From positions 682,001 through 746,000 of the forward strand of contig NZ_VIVL01000001.1 in NCBI RefSeq assembly GCF_007828835.1: a stretch of 64,000 nucleotides of DNA, in the 5' to 3' direction. A program made the position numbers and the translations under genes. The stretch is from Variovorax beijingensis. GTDB taxonomy: Bacteria; Pseudomonadota; Gammaproteobacteria; Burkholderiales; Burkholderiaceae_C. Within the stretch, counting starts at the first letter, position 1. Each line of letters opens with the position of its first letter. A model generated the notes under the pieces. It was not told where the DNA came from. It ran no database searches and saw nothing but the letters and a program-made list of their open reading frames with translations. This document shows, piece by piece, positions 1 to 8,515 of the stretch.

Positions 1-51
1 GCCAAGGGCGTGCTCGAGTCGGACGATCCTGCGGCCGCCCTGGCCGGCTGA
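1..51 (+). CDS. C-terminal fragment of a CDS entering from the left edge
   Basis: Frame 1 reads 16 sense codons and then TGA at 49-51. The tail is acidic and Ala-rich (ending DDPAAALAG). Codon use is G/C-ending like the neighbours, so this is plausibly the true end of an upstream gene. Too little is present to name a function. A palindrome begins 9 bases after the stop. Confidence 0.5.
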   Translation, partial: AKGVLESDDPAAALAG

Positions 52-60
52 GCCGCGCGG

Positions 61-78
61 TTCGCTTCCAGAAGCGAA
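61..78. terminator. Perfect 8+2+8 palindrome after the left-edge gene
   Basis: TTCGCTTC-CA-GAAGCGAA is a perfect inverted repeat placed just after the stop at 51. It could be a transcript-end hairpin, although no T-run follows it, or part of the regulatory array that overlaps its right arm. Confidence 0.3.
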
Positions 79-132
79 ACATAACGAAACACGCCGAAAC
101 CGCGGCGAAAGGACTTGCCGCACTGCGGCAAG
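75..132. promoter_or_regulatory. Helically phased CGAAAC repeats and a 19-bp palindrome upstream of 173
   Basis: CGAAAC occurs at 75, 85 and 95, exactly one helical turn apart, and CGAAAG follows at 106. A 9+1+9 palindrome (CTTGCCGCA-C-TGCGGCAAG) lies at 114-132. Direct repeats at 10-bp spacing are the usual layout for OmpR-family response regulators, and a gene of that family lies at 2002. The site precedes the first gene of the block, so autoregulation by that regulator is an inference. Confidence 0.4.
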
Positions 133-172
133 CACCATCAGGTCTCCTCTTCCACCACAGAAAGGCCAGACC

Positions 173-544
173 ATGAAATCTCTCTCCCTGACCCAAGTCG
201 TCGCCGTCGGCTCCTTCGCGCTGCTCGCTGCAGCCGGGGCCAAGGCCGAATCCTACGAAGGCGTCCAGCCTCTCACCTCGGCAAAGAGCCGCGCCGAAGT
301 CAATGCCGAGGCCGTTCGCGAGGCTTCCGCTCCAGACCAGAACGTCGTGCGCGGTTCGCGCGGCGCCGAGACCATGGCCGTGTCGAGAGACCGCGCGGGC
401 GTCGTCTTCGAAGCCATGCGCACCGCCGCCGCACCCGACCAGAACGTGACCTCGGGTTCGCGCGTGAACAGCAAGGTCATCTCGACCCTGCAGAACCCTG
501 TCGATGCACGTGCCGCAGCCGCCGGCAACAGCAACAGGCTCTAA
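173..544 (+). CDS. Small exported protein with an internal duplication (DUF4148-like)
   Basis: A 123-aa protein with a Sec signal peptide (Lys near the start, hydrophobic core about 8-22, AGAKA-type cleavage site near 25). The mature part carries two copies of a segment of about 24 residues, at roughly 40-63 and 72-97, each containing APDQNV followed by GSR. It resembles the short DUF4148-type periplasmic proteins common in Burkholderiales, whose role is not known. It sits first in a same-strand block ending in a two-component system, suggesting an envelope-related role. The start is supported by the signal peptide. The family name is from general resemblance only. Confidence 0.7.
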   Translation: MKSLSLTQVVAVGSFALLAAAGAKAESYEGVQPLTSAKSRAEVNAEAVREASAPDQNVVRGSRGAETMAVSRDRAGVVFEAMRTAAAPDQNVTSGSRVNSKVISTLQNPVDARAAAAGNSNRL

Positions 545-589
545 GACCCATCACGCCCGCAGGGCACTCCGCGGGCCGCAAGGAACATC

Positions 590-1057
590 ATGAAGCACTG
601 GATCAAACGCACTCTCTTCGGTTTCGCCGGCCTTGCGGTCGTGGCGGGCAGCATTGCCGGCTGCGCCGGCCATCGGCACGGCTGGGGCAGCGGCGATTCC
701 GCCGAGTTCCGCACCAGGATGGTCGAACGCGTCGGCAGCAAGCTGGAACTCGACGCAGCGCAGAAGCAGAAGCTCACCGTGCTGGCCGAGAAGCTGCAGG
801 CGCAGCGCGAAGCCATGCGCGGCGCGGGCGGGTCGGGCGATCCGCGTTCGCAGTTCAAGGCACTGTTCGCGGGCAACAAGCTCGACCAGGCAGCCGCCAC
901 GCGGCTCGTCGACGAGAAGACCACGGCCGTGCGCAACGGCAGCCCGGAGATCATCGCAGCCGCCGCCGATTTCTTCGACAGCCTGAACGCCGAGCAGCAG
1001 CAGAAGGTGCGTGACTTCATGGACCGCGGCGGACGCCGCTGGCGCCATCATGGCTAG
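590..1057 (+). CDS. Spy/CpxP-like periplasmic lipoprotein
   Basis: A 155-aa protein with an N-terminal hydrophobic segment ending in a lipobox (IAGC, Cys25), so it is probably a lipoprotein. The rest is helical and charged with a Spy/CpxP-like pattern (LDAAQKQKLTVLAEKLQAQR about 54-73; LNAEQQQKVRDFM near the end). Family members are periplasmic chaperones or metal/stress sensors tied to Cpx-type signalling. AAGGAA precedes the ATG. Its stop overlaps the next ORF, and an OmpR/kinase pair lies downstream in the same direction, as expected for a stress-sensing set. Confidence 0.75.
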   Translation: MKHWIKRTLFGFAGLAVVAGSIAGCAGHRHGWGSGDSAEFRTRMVERVGSKLELDAAQKQKLTVLAEKLQAQREAMRGAGGSGDPRSQFKALFAGNKLDQAAATRLVDEKTTAVRNGSPEIIAAAADFFDSLNAEQQQKVRDFMDRGGRRWRHHG

Positions 1058-1550
1058 GCTTGGCTCACTCCCAGCCTTCGCGCACTTCGTATCGCTTCGC
1101 CAACCCCCTGCCGGCGGGCGATACCTGCGGCCCGGCGCAGCCGGTTCCGCGGTGTCCCGCGACCAGGCGGTGGCCGCGAGGGGCGGCGTGCGCGCGCTGC
1201 TGCGGCTCGAAGGCGCCGCGGTGCTGGGCGTGGCGCTCGCCGCCTACGCCCAGTTCGGCGCGGGTTGGGGGGCGTTCGCGCTCTGGCTGCTCGTGCCCGA
1301 TCTGTCGCTGCTGGGCTACCTCGCGGGCCCGCGCACGGGCGCGGCGCTTTACAACGCGGCGCACTCGTACGTCGGCCCGGTGCTGCTGCTGGCGCTCGGC
1401 GTGCTCGCGGCCATGCCCTGGGCGGTGGCCGGTAGCCTGATCTGGCTGGCCCACATCGGCGTCGACCGTGCGCTGGGCTACGGGCTCAAGTACGCAGCGG
1501 GCTTCGCCACCACGCACCTGGGCCGCATAGGCAGGGCCGATCCATGGTGA
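1050..1550 (+). CDS. DUF4260 membrane protein
   Basis: A 166-aa protein of the DUF4260 family, with three to four hydrophobic segments and the conserved features of that family: LLRLEGAAVL, the WLLVPDLSLLGY segment, YNAAHSYVGP, and GVDRALGYGLKY near the end. The N-terminal 45 residues before the domain are not hydrophobic and may be over-annotated. The ATG at 1050 overlaps the end of the lipoprotein gene. An ATG at 1011 in the same frame lies deeper inside that gene and is less likely. The biochemical role of DUF4260 is unknown. Confidence 0.75.
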   Translation: MARLGSLPAFAHFVSLRQPPAGGRYLRPGAAGSAVSRDQAVAARGGVRALLRLEGAAVLGVALAAYAQFGAGWGAFALWLLVPDLSLLGYLAGPRTGAALYNAAHSYVGPVLLLALGVLAAMPWAVAGSLIWLAHIGVDRALGYGLKYAAGFATTHLGRIGRADPW

Positions 1551-1951
1551 GCGGCGCGTCCATGCCCAGCGGCCGCAGCGCTTCCCCCGTGGTGCACGCG
1601 CCGGCCGCGCGCGCATGGATGCTGGCCGAGACGCTCATGCTCGGGCTCGCGTCGACCGTGCACGCGGGGTTCCTGGTGTCCGGCTACGCGCATGCTGCGG
1701 CCCGCAACGCCGAGGCGGTGATAGCCGCCGTGCTGGTGCTGGCCTCGGCCGAGACCTGGCTGCGTCCCCATCATGCGCGCCGCGCCGCCATCTTCGGCCA
1801 GGGCTTCGCGCTGTTGGGCACGCTGGTCGGGCTCGGCACCATCATCGCGGGCATCGGTCCGCGCACGGTGCCGGACCTCGTCTACCACGCGCTGCTGCTC
1901 TGCGTTCTCGTGGCGGGCCTGGCCTGGGCGCTGCGATGCCGGCCGGTCTGA
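1544..1951 (+). CDS. Hypothetical four-helix membrane protein
   Basis: A 135-aa protein with about four predicted membrane helices (roughly residues 25-47, 55-72, 80-102, 108-128) and little soluble sequence. I do not recognise the family. It overlaps the DUF4260 gene by 7 bases and is followed after 50 bases by the response regulator gene, so it is probably co-transcribed with them. Codon use matches the surroundings. Confidence 0.6.
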   Translation: MVSGASMPSGRSASPVVHAPAARAWMLAETLMLGLASTVHAGFLVSGYAHAAARNAEAVIAAVLVLASAETWLRPHHARRAAIFGQGFALLGTLVGLGTIIAGIGPRTVPDLVYHALLLCVLVAGLAWALRCRPV

Positions 1952-2001
1952 TGGTCGGCGAGGTCATTCGCCACCTTCTTGTCAGGAGGCACAATCCCGC
2001 C

Positions 2002-2694
2002 ATGCCGCGCATCCTGCTGATCGACGACGACGAACATCTCGCCGCGCCGCTGACCACCTACTTCGCCCGCTTCGGCTACACGCTGGAGAGCGCGGTGCGC
2101 CCGAGCGAAGGGCTCGCCAAATTGCGTGCGGAGCCGTACGACGCGGCGATCCTCGATGTGATGCTGCCCGAGATGGATGGCTTTGCGCTGTGCCGCGAGA
2201 TCCGCAAGGAGAGCGACATTCCCATCGTGATGCTCACTGCGCGCGGCGAGGTGATGGACCGCGTGGTCGGCCTCGAGCTGGGCGCCGACGACTACGTGCC
2301 CAAGCCCTTCGAGCCACGCGAACTGGTGGCGCGCGTGCAGACCATCCTGCGCCGCCAGCGCAGCACGCCGGCGGCGGCCAACGGCACCCAGCACCGCGTG
2401 TTCGACGGGCTGTCGATCGACCTCGACCGGCGCCAGGTGCTGCGCCATGGCGAGCGCGTGGAGCTCACGGGCACCGAGTTCGAACTGCTCGCGCTGCTGG
2501 CGGCCGAGCCCGGCAAGGTGTTCAGCCGCGACGACATCCTGAACCGCCTGCGCGGCCACGAGGCCGAGCTCTACACCCGGGCGGTCGACATCGTGGTGAG
2601 CCGCCTGCGCAAGAAGCTCGAGCCGCTGGACTGCATCAAGACGCTGCGCAATGCCGGCTATGCGCTGGCCGTCGCCCGCAGCGAGCCTGCATGA
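2002..2694 (+). CDS. OmpR/CpxR-family response regulator
   Basis: A 230-aa two-component regulator. The receiver domain covers about 1-115, with acidic pocket D8-D9-D10, phospho-acceptor D52 (ILDVMLPEMDG), T79 and K101 (PKPFEP). The winged-helix DNA-binding domain covers about 130-225 (ELTGTEFELLALL, RAVDIVVSRLRKKL, NAGYAL). AGGAGG lies 12 bases before the ATG at 2002. The open frame extends upstream but lacks receiver sequence there. The stop overlaps the kinase start (ATGA). It pairs with that kinase and probably controls the upstream envelope genes, like CpxR. Confidence 0.92.
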   Translation: MPRILLIDDDEHLAAPLTTYFARFGYTLESAVRPSEGLAKLRAEPYDAAILDVMLPEMDGFALCREIRKESDIPIVMLTARGEVMDRVVGLELGADDYVPKPFEPRELVARVQTILRRQRSTPAAANGTQHRVFDGLSIDLDRRQVLRHGERVELTGTEFELLALLAAEPGKVFSRDDILNRLRGHEAELYTRAVDIVVSRLRKKLEPLDCIKTLRNAGYALAVARSEPA

Positions 2695-4091
2695 GGCGCA
2701 GGCGGCGGAGTTTGCGCGAGGCGCTGCACGGGATCGCATCGCGCCGCGCGGAGCTGCACAGGCAATGGCATGCCCAGTGGCACGAGAAGGTGCAGGGCAA
2801 GCGCCGCTGGCGCCGTTCGCTGCGCATCCGGCTGGTCATGATGTTCGTGATGCTGGCGCTGGTGATGGCGGCGGTGTTCATGGGCGGCATGAAGAAGTCC
2901 TTTTCCACCGGCTGGGCCGAGGCCGCCAAGCCGATGCTGATCGACTATGCCGACCGGCTCGTCGCCGAGATCGGCACGCCGCCCGACGTGGCACGCGCGC
3001 AGGCGCTGGTCGCCCGGCTGCCGATCACGATCCGCATCACCGGCCCCAAGGTCAACTGGGACTCCAACCCCGGCGGCAGCAATGGCCGCGGCGGCTGGAT
3101 GCACGGCCGCGACGAGGAGGCCTGGAACGACAAATGGTTCGTTCGCCCGACAGCGGACGGCCACCGCGTCATCTTCGGCTGGTCGCCCAGGCTCTGGCAG
3201 CTCGCGCCGCGCATCGTCGGCTGGGCCACCCTTTGCGCGCTGCTGCTGCTCGTGGTGCTGGGCTATGCCTATGTCAGCCGGCTGCTGCGGCCACTGATCG
3301 ACATCCGCGAAGGCGCGCAGCGCTTCGGCCGCGGCGAGTTCACGCAGCCGATCCCGATCCGCCGCAACGACGACCTCGGCGATCTTGCGGAGCACATCAA
3401 CACCATGGCCGACGACATCCAGGCCATGCTCGATGCCAAGCGCGGGCTGCTGCTCGCGTTGAGCCACGAACTGCGCTCGCCGCTCACGCGCGCCCGGCTC
3501 AATGCCGAACTGCTGCCGGCCACGCCGGAAAGCCAGGCCGAGCGCGAGGCGCTGCTGCGCGACCTCAACGAAATGCGCGACCTGATCAGCGACCTGCTCG
3601 AGAGCGAGCGCCTCGCGAGCCCGCACGTGGCGCTGCAGCGCGAGCCGGTCGACCTGGCGGCGCTGGTGCGCGAGGTCGCGGCCGAGATGCCGGGCGCCCC
3701 GCAGGTGCACCTGGACCTGGCGGAGGGACTGCCGCCGCATGCCGTCGACCGCATGCGCATCCGCCTCCTGGTGCGCAACCTGCTGGACAACGCCCTGCGC
3801 TACAGCACCGACGCGCCCCGTCCGCCCGTCGTGTCGCTGCGCGCCGTGGTCGACGGGCCGGCGCAGCAGGGCGTGGAGATCGAGTTCCGCGACCACGGCC
3901 CCGGTGTCGACGAGGCCCAGCTCGAACGCCTGACCGAGGCCTTCTACCGCACCGACAGCGCGCGCCAGCGTGCCACCGGCGGCGTCGGGCTGGGCATGTA
4001 CCTTTGCCGCCTGATCGCCGAGGCGCACGGCGGCAGCCTCGCGGTGCGCAACGCGAATCCGGGCCTGCGGATCGTCGTGCGACTGGCCTGA
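2691..4091 (+). CDS. Membrane sensor histidine kinase (CpxA-like)
   Basis: A 466-aa kinase. A basic cytoplasmic leader of about 45 residues precedes membrane helix 1 (about 46-67). A periplasmic sensor region of about 105 residues, helix 2 (about 176-198), HAMP and the dimerisation helix with H259 (ALSHELRSPLTRAR) follow. The ATPase domain shows the N box (NLLDNALRY), G1 (DHGPGVDE) and G2 (GGVGLGMYLCRLI). The ATG is coupled to the regulator by a 4-base overlap. The sensor region is rich in Trp, Gly and Asn and gives no clue to the ligand. The long basic leader before helix 1 is unusual. Confidence 0.92.
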   Translation: MRRRRRSLREALHGIASRRAELHRQWHAQWHEKVQGKRRWRRSLRIRLVMMFVMLALVMAAVFMGGMKKSFSTGWAEAAKPMLIDYADRLVAEIGTPPDVARAQALVARLPITIRITGPKVNWDSNPGGSNGRGGWMHGRDEEAWNDKWFVRPTADGHRVIFGWSPRLWQLAPRIVGWATLCALLLLVVLGYAYVSRLLRPLIDIREGAQRFGRGEFTQPIPIRRNDDLGDLAEHINTMADDIQAMLDAKRGLLLALSHELRSPLTRARLNAELLPATPESQAEREALLRDLNEMRDLISDLLESERLASPHVALQREPVDLAALVREVAAEMPGAPQVHLDLAEGLPPHAVDRMRIRLLVRNLLDNALRYSTDAPRPPVVSLRAVVDGPAQQGVEIEFRDHGPGVDEAQLERLTEAFYRTDSARQRATGGVGLGMYLCRLIAEAHGGSLAVRNANPGLRIVVRLA

Positions 4092-4206
4092 GCGGCCGCC
4101 GGGCTGGGCCCGGTGCCGGCGGCAGTGCTGTCGCCTGCGCTACGGCCCGCGGCGCCGAGCGCCGCTAGCATGGCGCCGAAACATCGACCCTTCCCAGGAG
4201 ACCCCC

Positions 4207-5250
<1,044 letters not shown>

Positions 5251-5326
5251 AGCACAGGCGCTGGACGGCCGGCCGCGAGCCGGATTCCGGCGACGATCCG
5301 GGCAGCTCTCTGGAGGGCGCTGCGGC

Positions 5327-5650
5327 TCAGCCTTCGTCGGGCCGCATCGGGATGTCGCCCATCGCGTCGTCCTCGCGCAGGCTGCGTGCGGCCTTCAGCA
5401 GTTCGATCGACAAGCCGCCGCCCTGGCCGGCGAAACCCTTGGCGACGCCTTCCAGCGCCGTCGCGAGGCCGGTCTCGCCGTCGGCGCGCGCGTCCATGCT
5501 GATGTTGAGCACCCGGGCCGCCATCTGGCGGTAGGTGATGGCGCCCGCGCCCTCGAGTGCGGCCACCAGGTCGAGGTACAGCGCCAGGTTCAGGTCGAAC
5601 ACCAGCTTGGGCGTGATCTCGAAATCTTCGTTCTTGTTCTTGTTTTCCAT
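5327..5650 (-). CDS. Hypothetical 107-aa acidic protein
   Basis: A soluble 107-aa protein, Lys/Asn-rich at the start and then helical, with MENKNKNEDFEITPKLVFDL at the N-terminus. No recognisable motif or membrane segment. The start is strongly supported by AAAAAAGGAG 8-9 bases upstream on the minus strand. It stands alone between a convergent reductase gene and the terminator of the upstream exporter operon. I do not recognise a function. Confidence 0.7.
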   Translation of the reverse strand: MENKNKNEDFEITPKLVFDLNLALYLDLVAALEGAGAITYRQMAARVLNISMDARADGETGLATALEGVAKGFAGQGGGLSIELLKAARSLREDDAMGDIPMRPDEG

Positions 5651-5691
5651 GAGTGGGGGCTCCTTTTTTCCTGAGCCTCCACTCTAGCCAT

Positions 5692-5721
5692 AAAAACGCG
5701 CGGCTCCGTCGGACAGGAGCC
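5692..5721 (-). terminator. Rho-independent-type terminator after the EamA gene
   Basis: On the minus strand GGCTCC - 8 nt - GGAGCC is followed by GCGCG and TTTTT, starting 3 bases after the stop of the EamA gene. It separates that operon from the 107-aa gene. Confidence 0.55.
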
Positions 5722-5723
5722 AT

Positions 5724-6566
5724 TCAGCGGGCGCGTGTGCCCATGACTGCCGCCGAAATGATGAGCAGGGCCGCCAGCGCGATGGTCCAGGTCAGCGGCC
5801 GGCCGGTCACGAGCAGCAGCAGCGCGGTCGAGCCCAGAGGCGTGAGATAGCTCAGGATGCCGATGCGCCGCGGGTCGCCGCGCTTGAGCGCCATGTCCCA
5901 CACGAAGAAGGCCGCGCCGAGCGGGCCGAGGCCGCACAGCGCGAGCAGCAGCCAGTCCTTGGAGGACAGCGCCACCGGCGCTTCGAGCACCGCATGGCAG
6001 GCCAGCGAGAGCACCCCCGAGACCAGCCCGAACAGGCCGATGGCCGAGCTTGGAAAGGCCTCGACGCGCTTCGTCCACAGCGAATAGCTGGCCCAGATGA
6101 AGGCCGAGCCCAGCGCCGGCAGGAAGCCCCAGTACCCATGGGGCGCGCTGTTGCCGCCGCCTCGCGTGCCCAGGATCGCGACCGCCGCGCCCGCAAAGCC
6201 CAGCAGCGCCGCCACCAGGTGCAGCGGCCGCAGCGACATGCCCGGCAGCAGCACCGGCGCCAGCACCACCATGAACAGCGGCCACAGGTAGTTGACGAGG
6301 TTGGCCTCGACCGGCGGCGCATGCCGCAGCGCGATGAACAGCAGGAAGTGAAAGCCGAACAGGCCGTAGACACCGAGGGCCAGCGTACGCGGCGGCACGC
6401 GCCAGGCCGCGCGGTCGCGCAGCACCAGCGGCCAGCTCGGCAGGCTGCCAATGATGAGCGCGAGCCCGGTCAAGAGGAACGGTGGCAAGTGCGAGAGGGC
6501 AGTGCCGAGCGAGGCGAGCGTGGCCCAGAGCGCAATCGCGAGCAGGGCGTGGAAGGTGGGCGACAT
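5724..6566 (-). CDS. EamA/DMT-family transporter
   Basis: A 280-aa integral membrane protein with about ten hydrophobic helices in two EamA repeats, the layout of drug/metabolite transporters such as RhaT and YedA. Conserved features include NYLWPLFMVVLAP in the first repeat and GPLGAAFFVWDMALKRGD with SYLTPLGSTALLL in the second. The ATG at 6566 gives a normal family length; an extension to 6746 would add non-membrane sequence over the AraC gene. An AraC-type regulator gene lies 70 bases upstream on the same strand and may control it. Substrate unknown. Confidence 0.88.
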   Translation of the reverse strand: MSPTFHALLAIALWATLASLGTALSHLPPFLLTGLALIIGSLPSWPLVLRDRAAWRVPPRTLALGVYGLFGFHFLLFIALRHAPPVEANLVNYLWPLFMVVLAPVLLPGMSLRPLHLVAALLGFAGAAVAILGTRGGGNSAPHGYWGFLPALGSAFIWASYSLWTKRVEAFPSSAIGLFGLVSGVLSLACHAVLEAPVALSSKDWLLLALCGLGPLGAAFFVWDMALKRGDPRRIGILSYLTPLGSTALLLLVTGRPLTWTIALAALLIISAAVMGTRAR

Positions 6567-6636
6567 GGAGAACGAGGCTAACCCGGCCGGCTGTCGCGCA
6601 GCGCCGGTGCGTCGTCGCGCAACGACGGTGTTGCCT

Positions 6637-7341
6637 TCAGGAATCGAGGCGGCGCAGCGCGGCGGTGAGCGCCGAAGGCGAGCGGTAGCCCGTGCGGCGC
6701 GCGGTTTCGGCGACGCCCATGCCTTCGAGCCGCAGTTCGCGCGCATGCGCGAGCCTGAGGCCGCGCAGCCAGTGCATCGCGCTCATGCCCTGTTCCTCGC
6801 GGCAGCGCTGTGCGAGCTGACTCGGGCTCAGGCAGGCGATGCTGGCCAGGTCGGCGACCGTGAGCGGCTCGTGCCACCGCGCCCGGGCCCAGGCCGCAAG
6901 CGCCGGCCAGTCGATGCGGCGGCGGCGCACGTGCGGCATCGAAGAAGGCGCGGGGCGCCAGGCTTCCAGCAGCAGCGCGGGGCCCTGCTGCAACGCGAGC
7001 GCGAATTGCCGGGGCTGCTTCATGCAGTGCGCGAGATAGCGTGCGAGCGCATGCAGCTGCGGCACGTCGGCCGGCGCGCGTTCGGCGCACCGGGCCCAGG
7101 TCGCATGCGTGGTGTCGAGCACGAGGCACATGCTGCCGCTGCCGCGCGCTTCGAAGTCGTGCCGGTCGCCCGGCGCGACCACCTGCGCCTGGCCGGCACC
7201 GATGCCGGCACCGCGGCCTTCGACCTCGATCTCCAGCACGCCCTCGAGGCCGACCACCACCTGGAAGTGGTCGTGCGCATGGCTGCCGCGCGAGGTGCCG
7301 TAGTTGCGCAGCGAAAGGGTTGGCGGGGCGGGCTGGTGCAT
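6637..7341 (-). CDS. AraC-family transcriptional regulator
   Basis: A 234-aa regulator. The N-terminal cupin-like sensor half (HAHDHFQVVVGLEG, about 21-34, and a GDRHDF segment) is followed by a C-terminal pair of helix-turn-helix motifs (LTVADLASIACLSPSQLAQ and VAETARRTGYRSPSALTAAL). The short cupin resembles regulators that sense small hydrophobic or amine ligands. It precedes the EamA gene on the same strand with 70 bases between, so it probably regulates that exporter. Confidence 0.88.
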   Translation of the reverse strand: MHQPAPPTLSLRNYGTSRGSHAHDHFQVVVGLEGVLEIEVEGRGAGIGAGQAQVVAPGDRHDFEARGSGSMCLVLDTTHATWARCAERAPADVPQLHALARYLAHCMKQPRQFALALQQGPALLLEAWRPAPSSMPHVRRRRIDWPALAAWARARWHEPLTVADLASIACLSPSQLAQRCREEQGMSAMHWLRGLRLAHARELRLEGMGVAETARRTGYRSPSALTAALRRLDS

Positions 7342-7378
7342 GGGAAAGGGGCCATTGTCCTGGGGGGATCCCCGCCTG

Positions 7379-8515
7379 TCACCCCAGCCGCAGCAGCAGC
7401 GCCGAGGCCGCGCACACCAGCAGGAACGGGATGCTGATGCGATGGAACTCGCGCAGCCCGTGCGGCAGCCGGGCCAGGCGCAGCGCGATCAGGTTGGCCA
7501 GCGAGCCCAGCACGCAGCCGAAGCCGCCCACGCTCACGCCGGCCGCGAGCGCGGGCAGGTCGCGCACATGGCCGTCGAGCAGGATCGCAGCCGGCACGTT
7601 GCTGATGAGCTGCGAGGCGACGATGGCGGCGAGGTAGGCGCGCCATCCCTCGGTGATGGGCCAGTGGTTCAGCAGCGATTGAACCGCCGGCAGCTCGGCC
7701 AGCTGCCGCAGGTCCACGAACATCAGCGCAATGATCGCGAGCAGTGCCCAGTCGATGCCCTTCAGCACGCGCGGATAAGTCAGCAGGAACACCGCGAACA
7801 CCACGCCCAGGCCCGCGAGCAGCCAGTGCCGGTCGAGCGCGACCACGAAACCGACGAACAGGACGCCCGCCAGTGCCAAAAGGCGCGGCTGCACCGGCGC
7901 GGCTTCGGTCTCGGGCTTGAGCGCGATGGGCGTGCGCGGCACCAGCAGCCAGGCCGCCGCGAAGAGCCAGAACAGCATCACGGCCACGGTCGGCAGCATC
8001 ATGCCCATGAAGCCGACGAAGCTCTCGCCCGAGCGGTGCCACAGGTAGAGGTTCTGCGGGTTGCCGATGGGCGTGAGGGCCGAACCCGCATTGACGGCCA
8101 GCGCCTCGAGCACCACCAGCCGCGCGAGCGGCAGGTGCGCCTGGCTGGCGAGCACGCGCGTCAGCGGCACCAGCAGGAACAGGCTCACGTCGTTGGTCAC
8201 CAGCGCGGACAGGAACGCCGCACTGGCGGTCAGCAGCAGCGCCAGGCTGCGCTGGCTGTGGGTGCGCGCGAGCAGGCGCTCGGCGGCGGCCTGCAGCATG
8301 CCGCTTTTCTCGACCCCCTGCGTGATCGCGAGCAGCCCGGCCAGCGCGCCCACGGTCTGCCAGTCGACCAAACGGAGCCAGTCCATCGGCGCACGCGGGC
8401 GCAGGAAGGCGAACAGCACCGCAACGGCGGCCAGCAGCCACAGCAGGCCGTTGCCGCCGCCTTGTTCGGAGGACGCGGCTGCCTGCGCCTGTGCTTCAGC
8501 GGCCGACGAGTTCAC
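7379..8515 (-). CDS. SLC13/ArsB-NhaD-type anion or Na+ permease
   Basis: A 378-aa membrane protein with about ten helices. It has duplicated motifs typical of the ion-transporter superfamily: SALVTNDVSLFLLVPLT, then ALTPIGNPQNLYLW in the first half, and QLISNVPAAILLDGH with VGGFGCVLGSLANLIAL in the second. The NP(Q)N and SNVPA segments match the ArsB/NhaD/CitMHS fold. Substrate is not decided. I chose GTG at 8515, overlapping the ligase gene end by 20 bases; the longer frame to 8611 lies inside the ligase gene. Probably translated from the ligase transcript. Confidence 0.82.
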   Translation of the reverse strand: MNSSAAEAQAQAAASSEQGGGNGLLWLLAAVAVLFAFLRPRAPMDWLRLVDWQTVGALAGLLAITQGVEKSGMLQAAAERLLARTHSQRSLALLLTASAAFLSALVTNDVSLFLLVPLTRVLASQAHLPLARLVVLEALAVNAGSALTPIGNPQNLYLWHRSGESFVGFMGMMLPTVAVMLFWLFAAAWLLVPRTPIALKPETEAAPVQPRLLALAGVLFVGFVVALDRHWLLAGLGVVFAVFLLTYPRVLKGIDWALLAIIALMFVDLRQLAELPAVQSLLNHWPITEGWRAYLAAIVASQLISNVPAAILLDGHVRDLPALAAGVSVGGFGCVLGSLANLIALRLARLPHGLREFHRISIPFLLVCAASALLLRLG

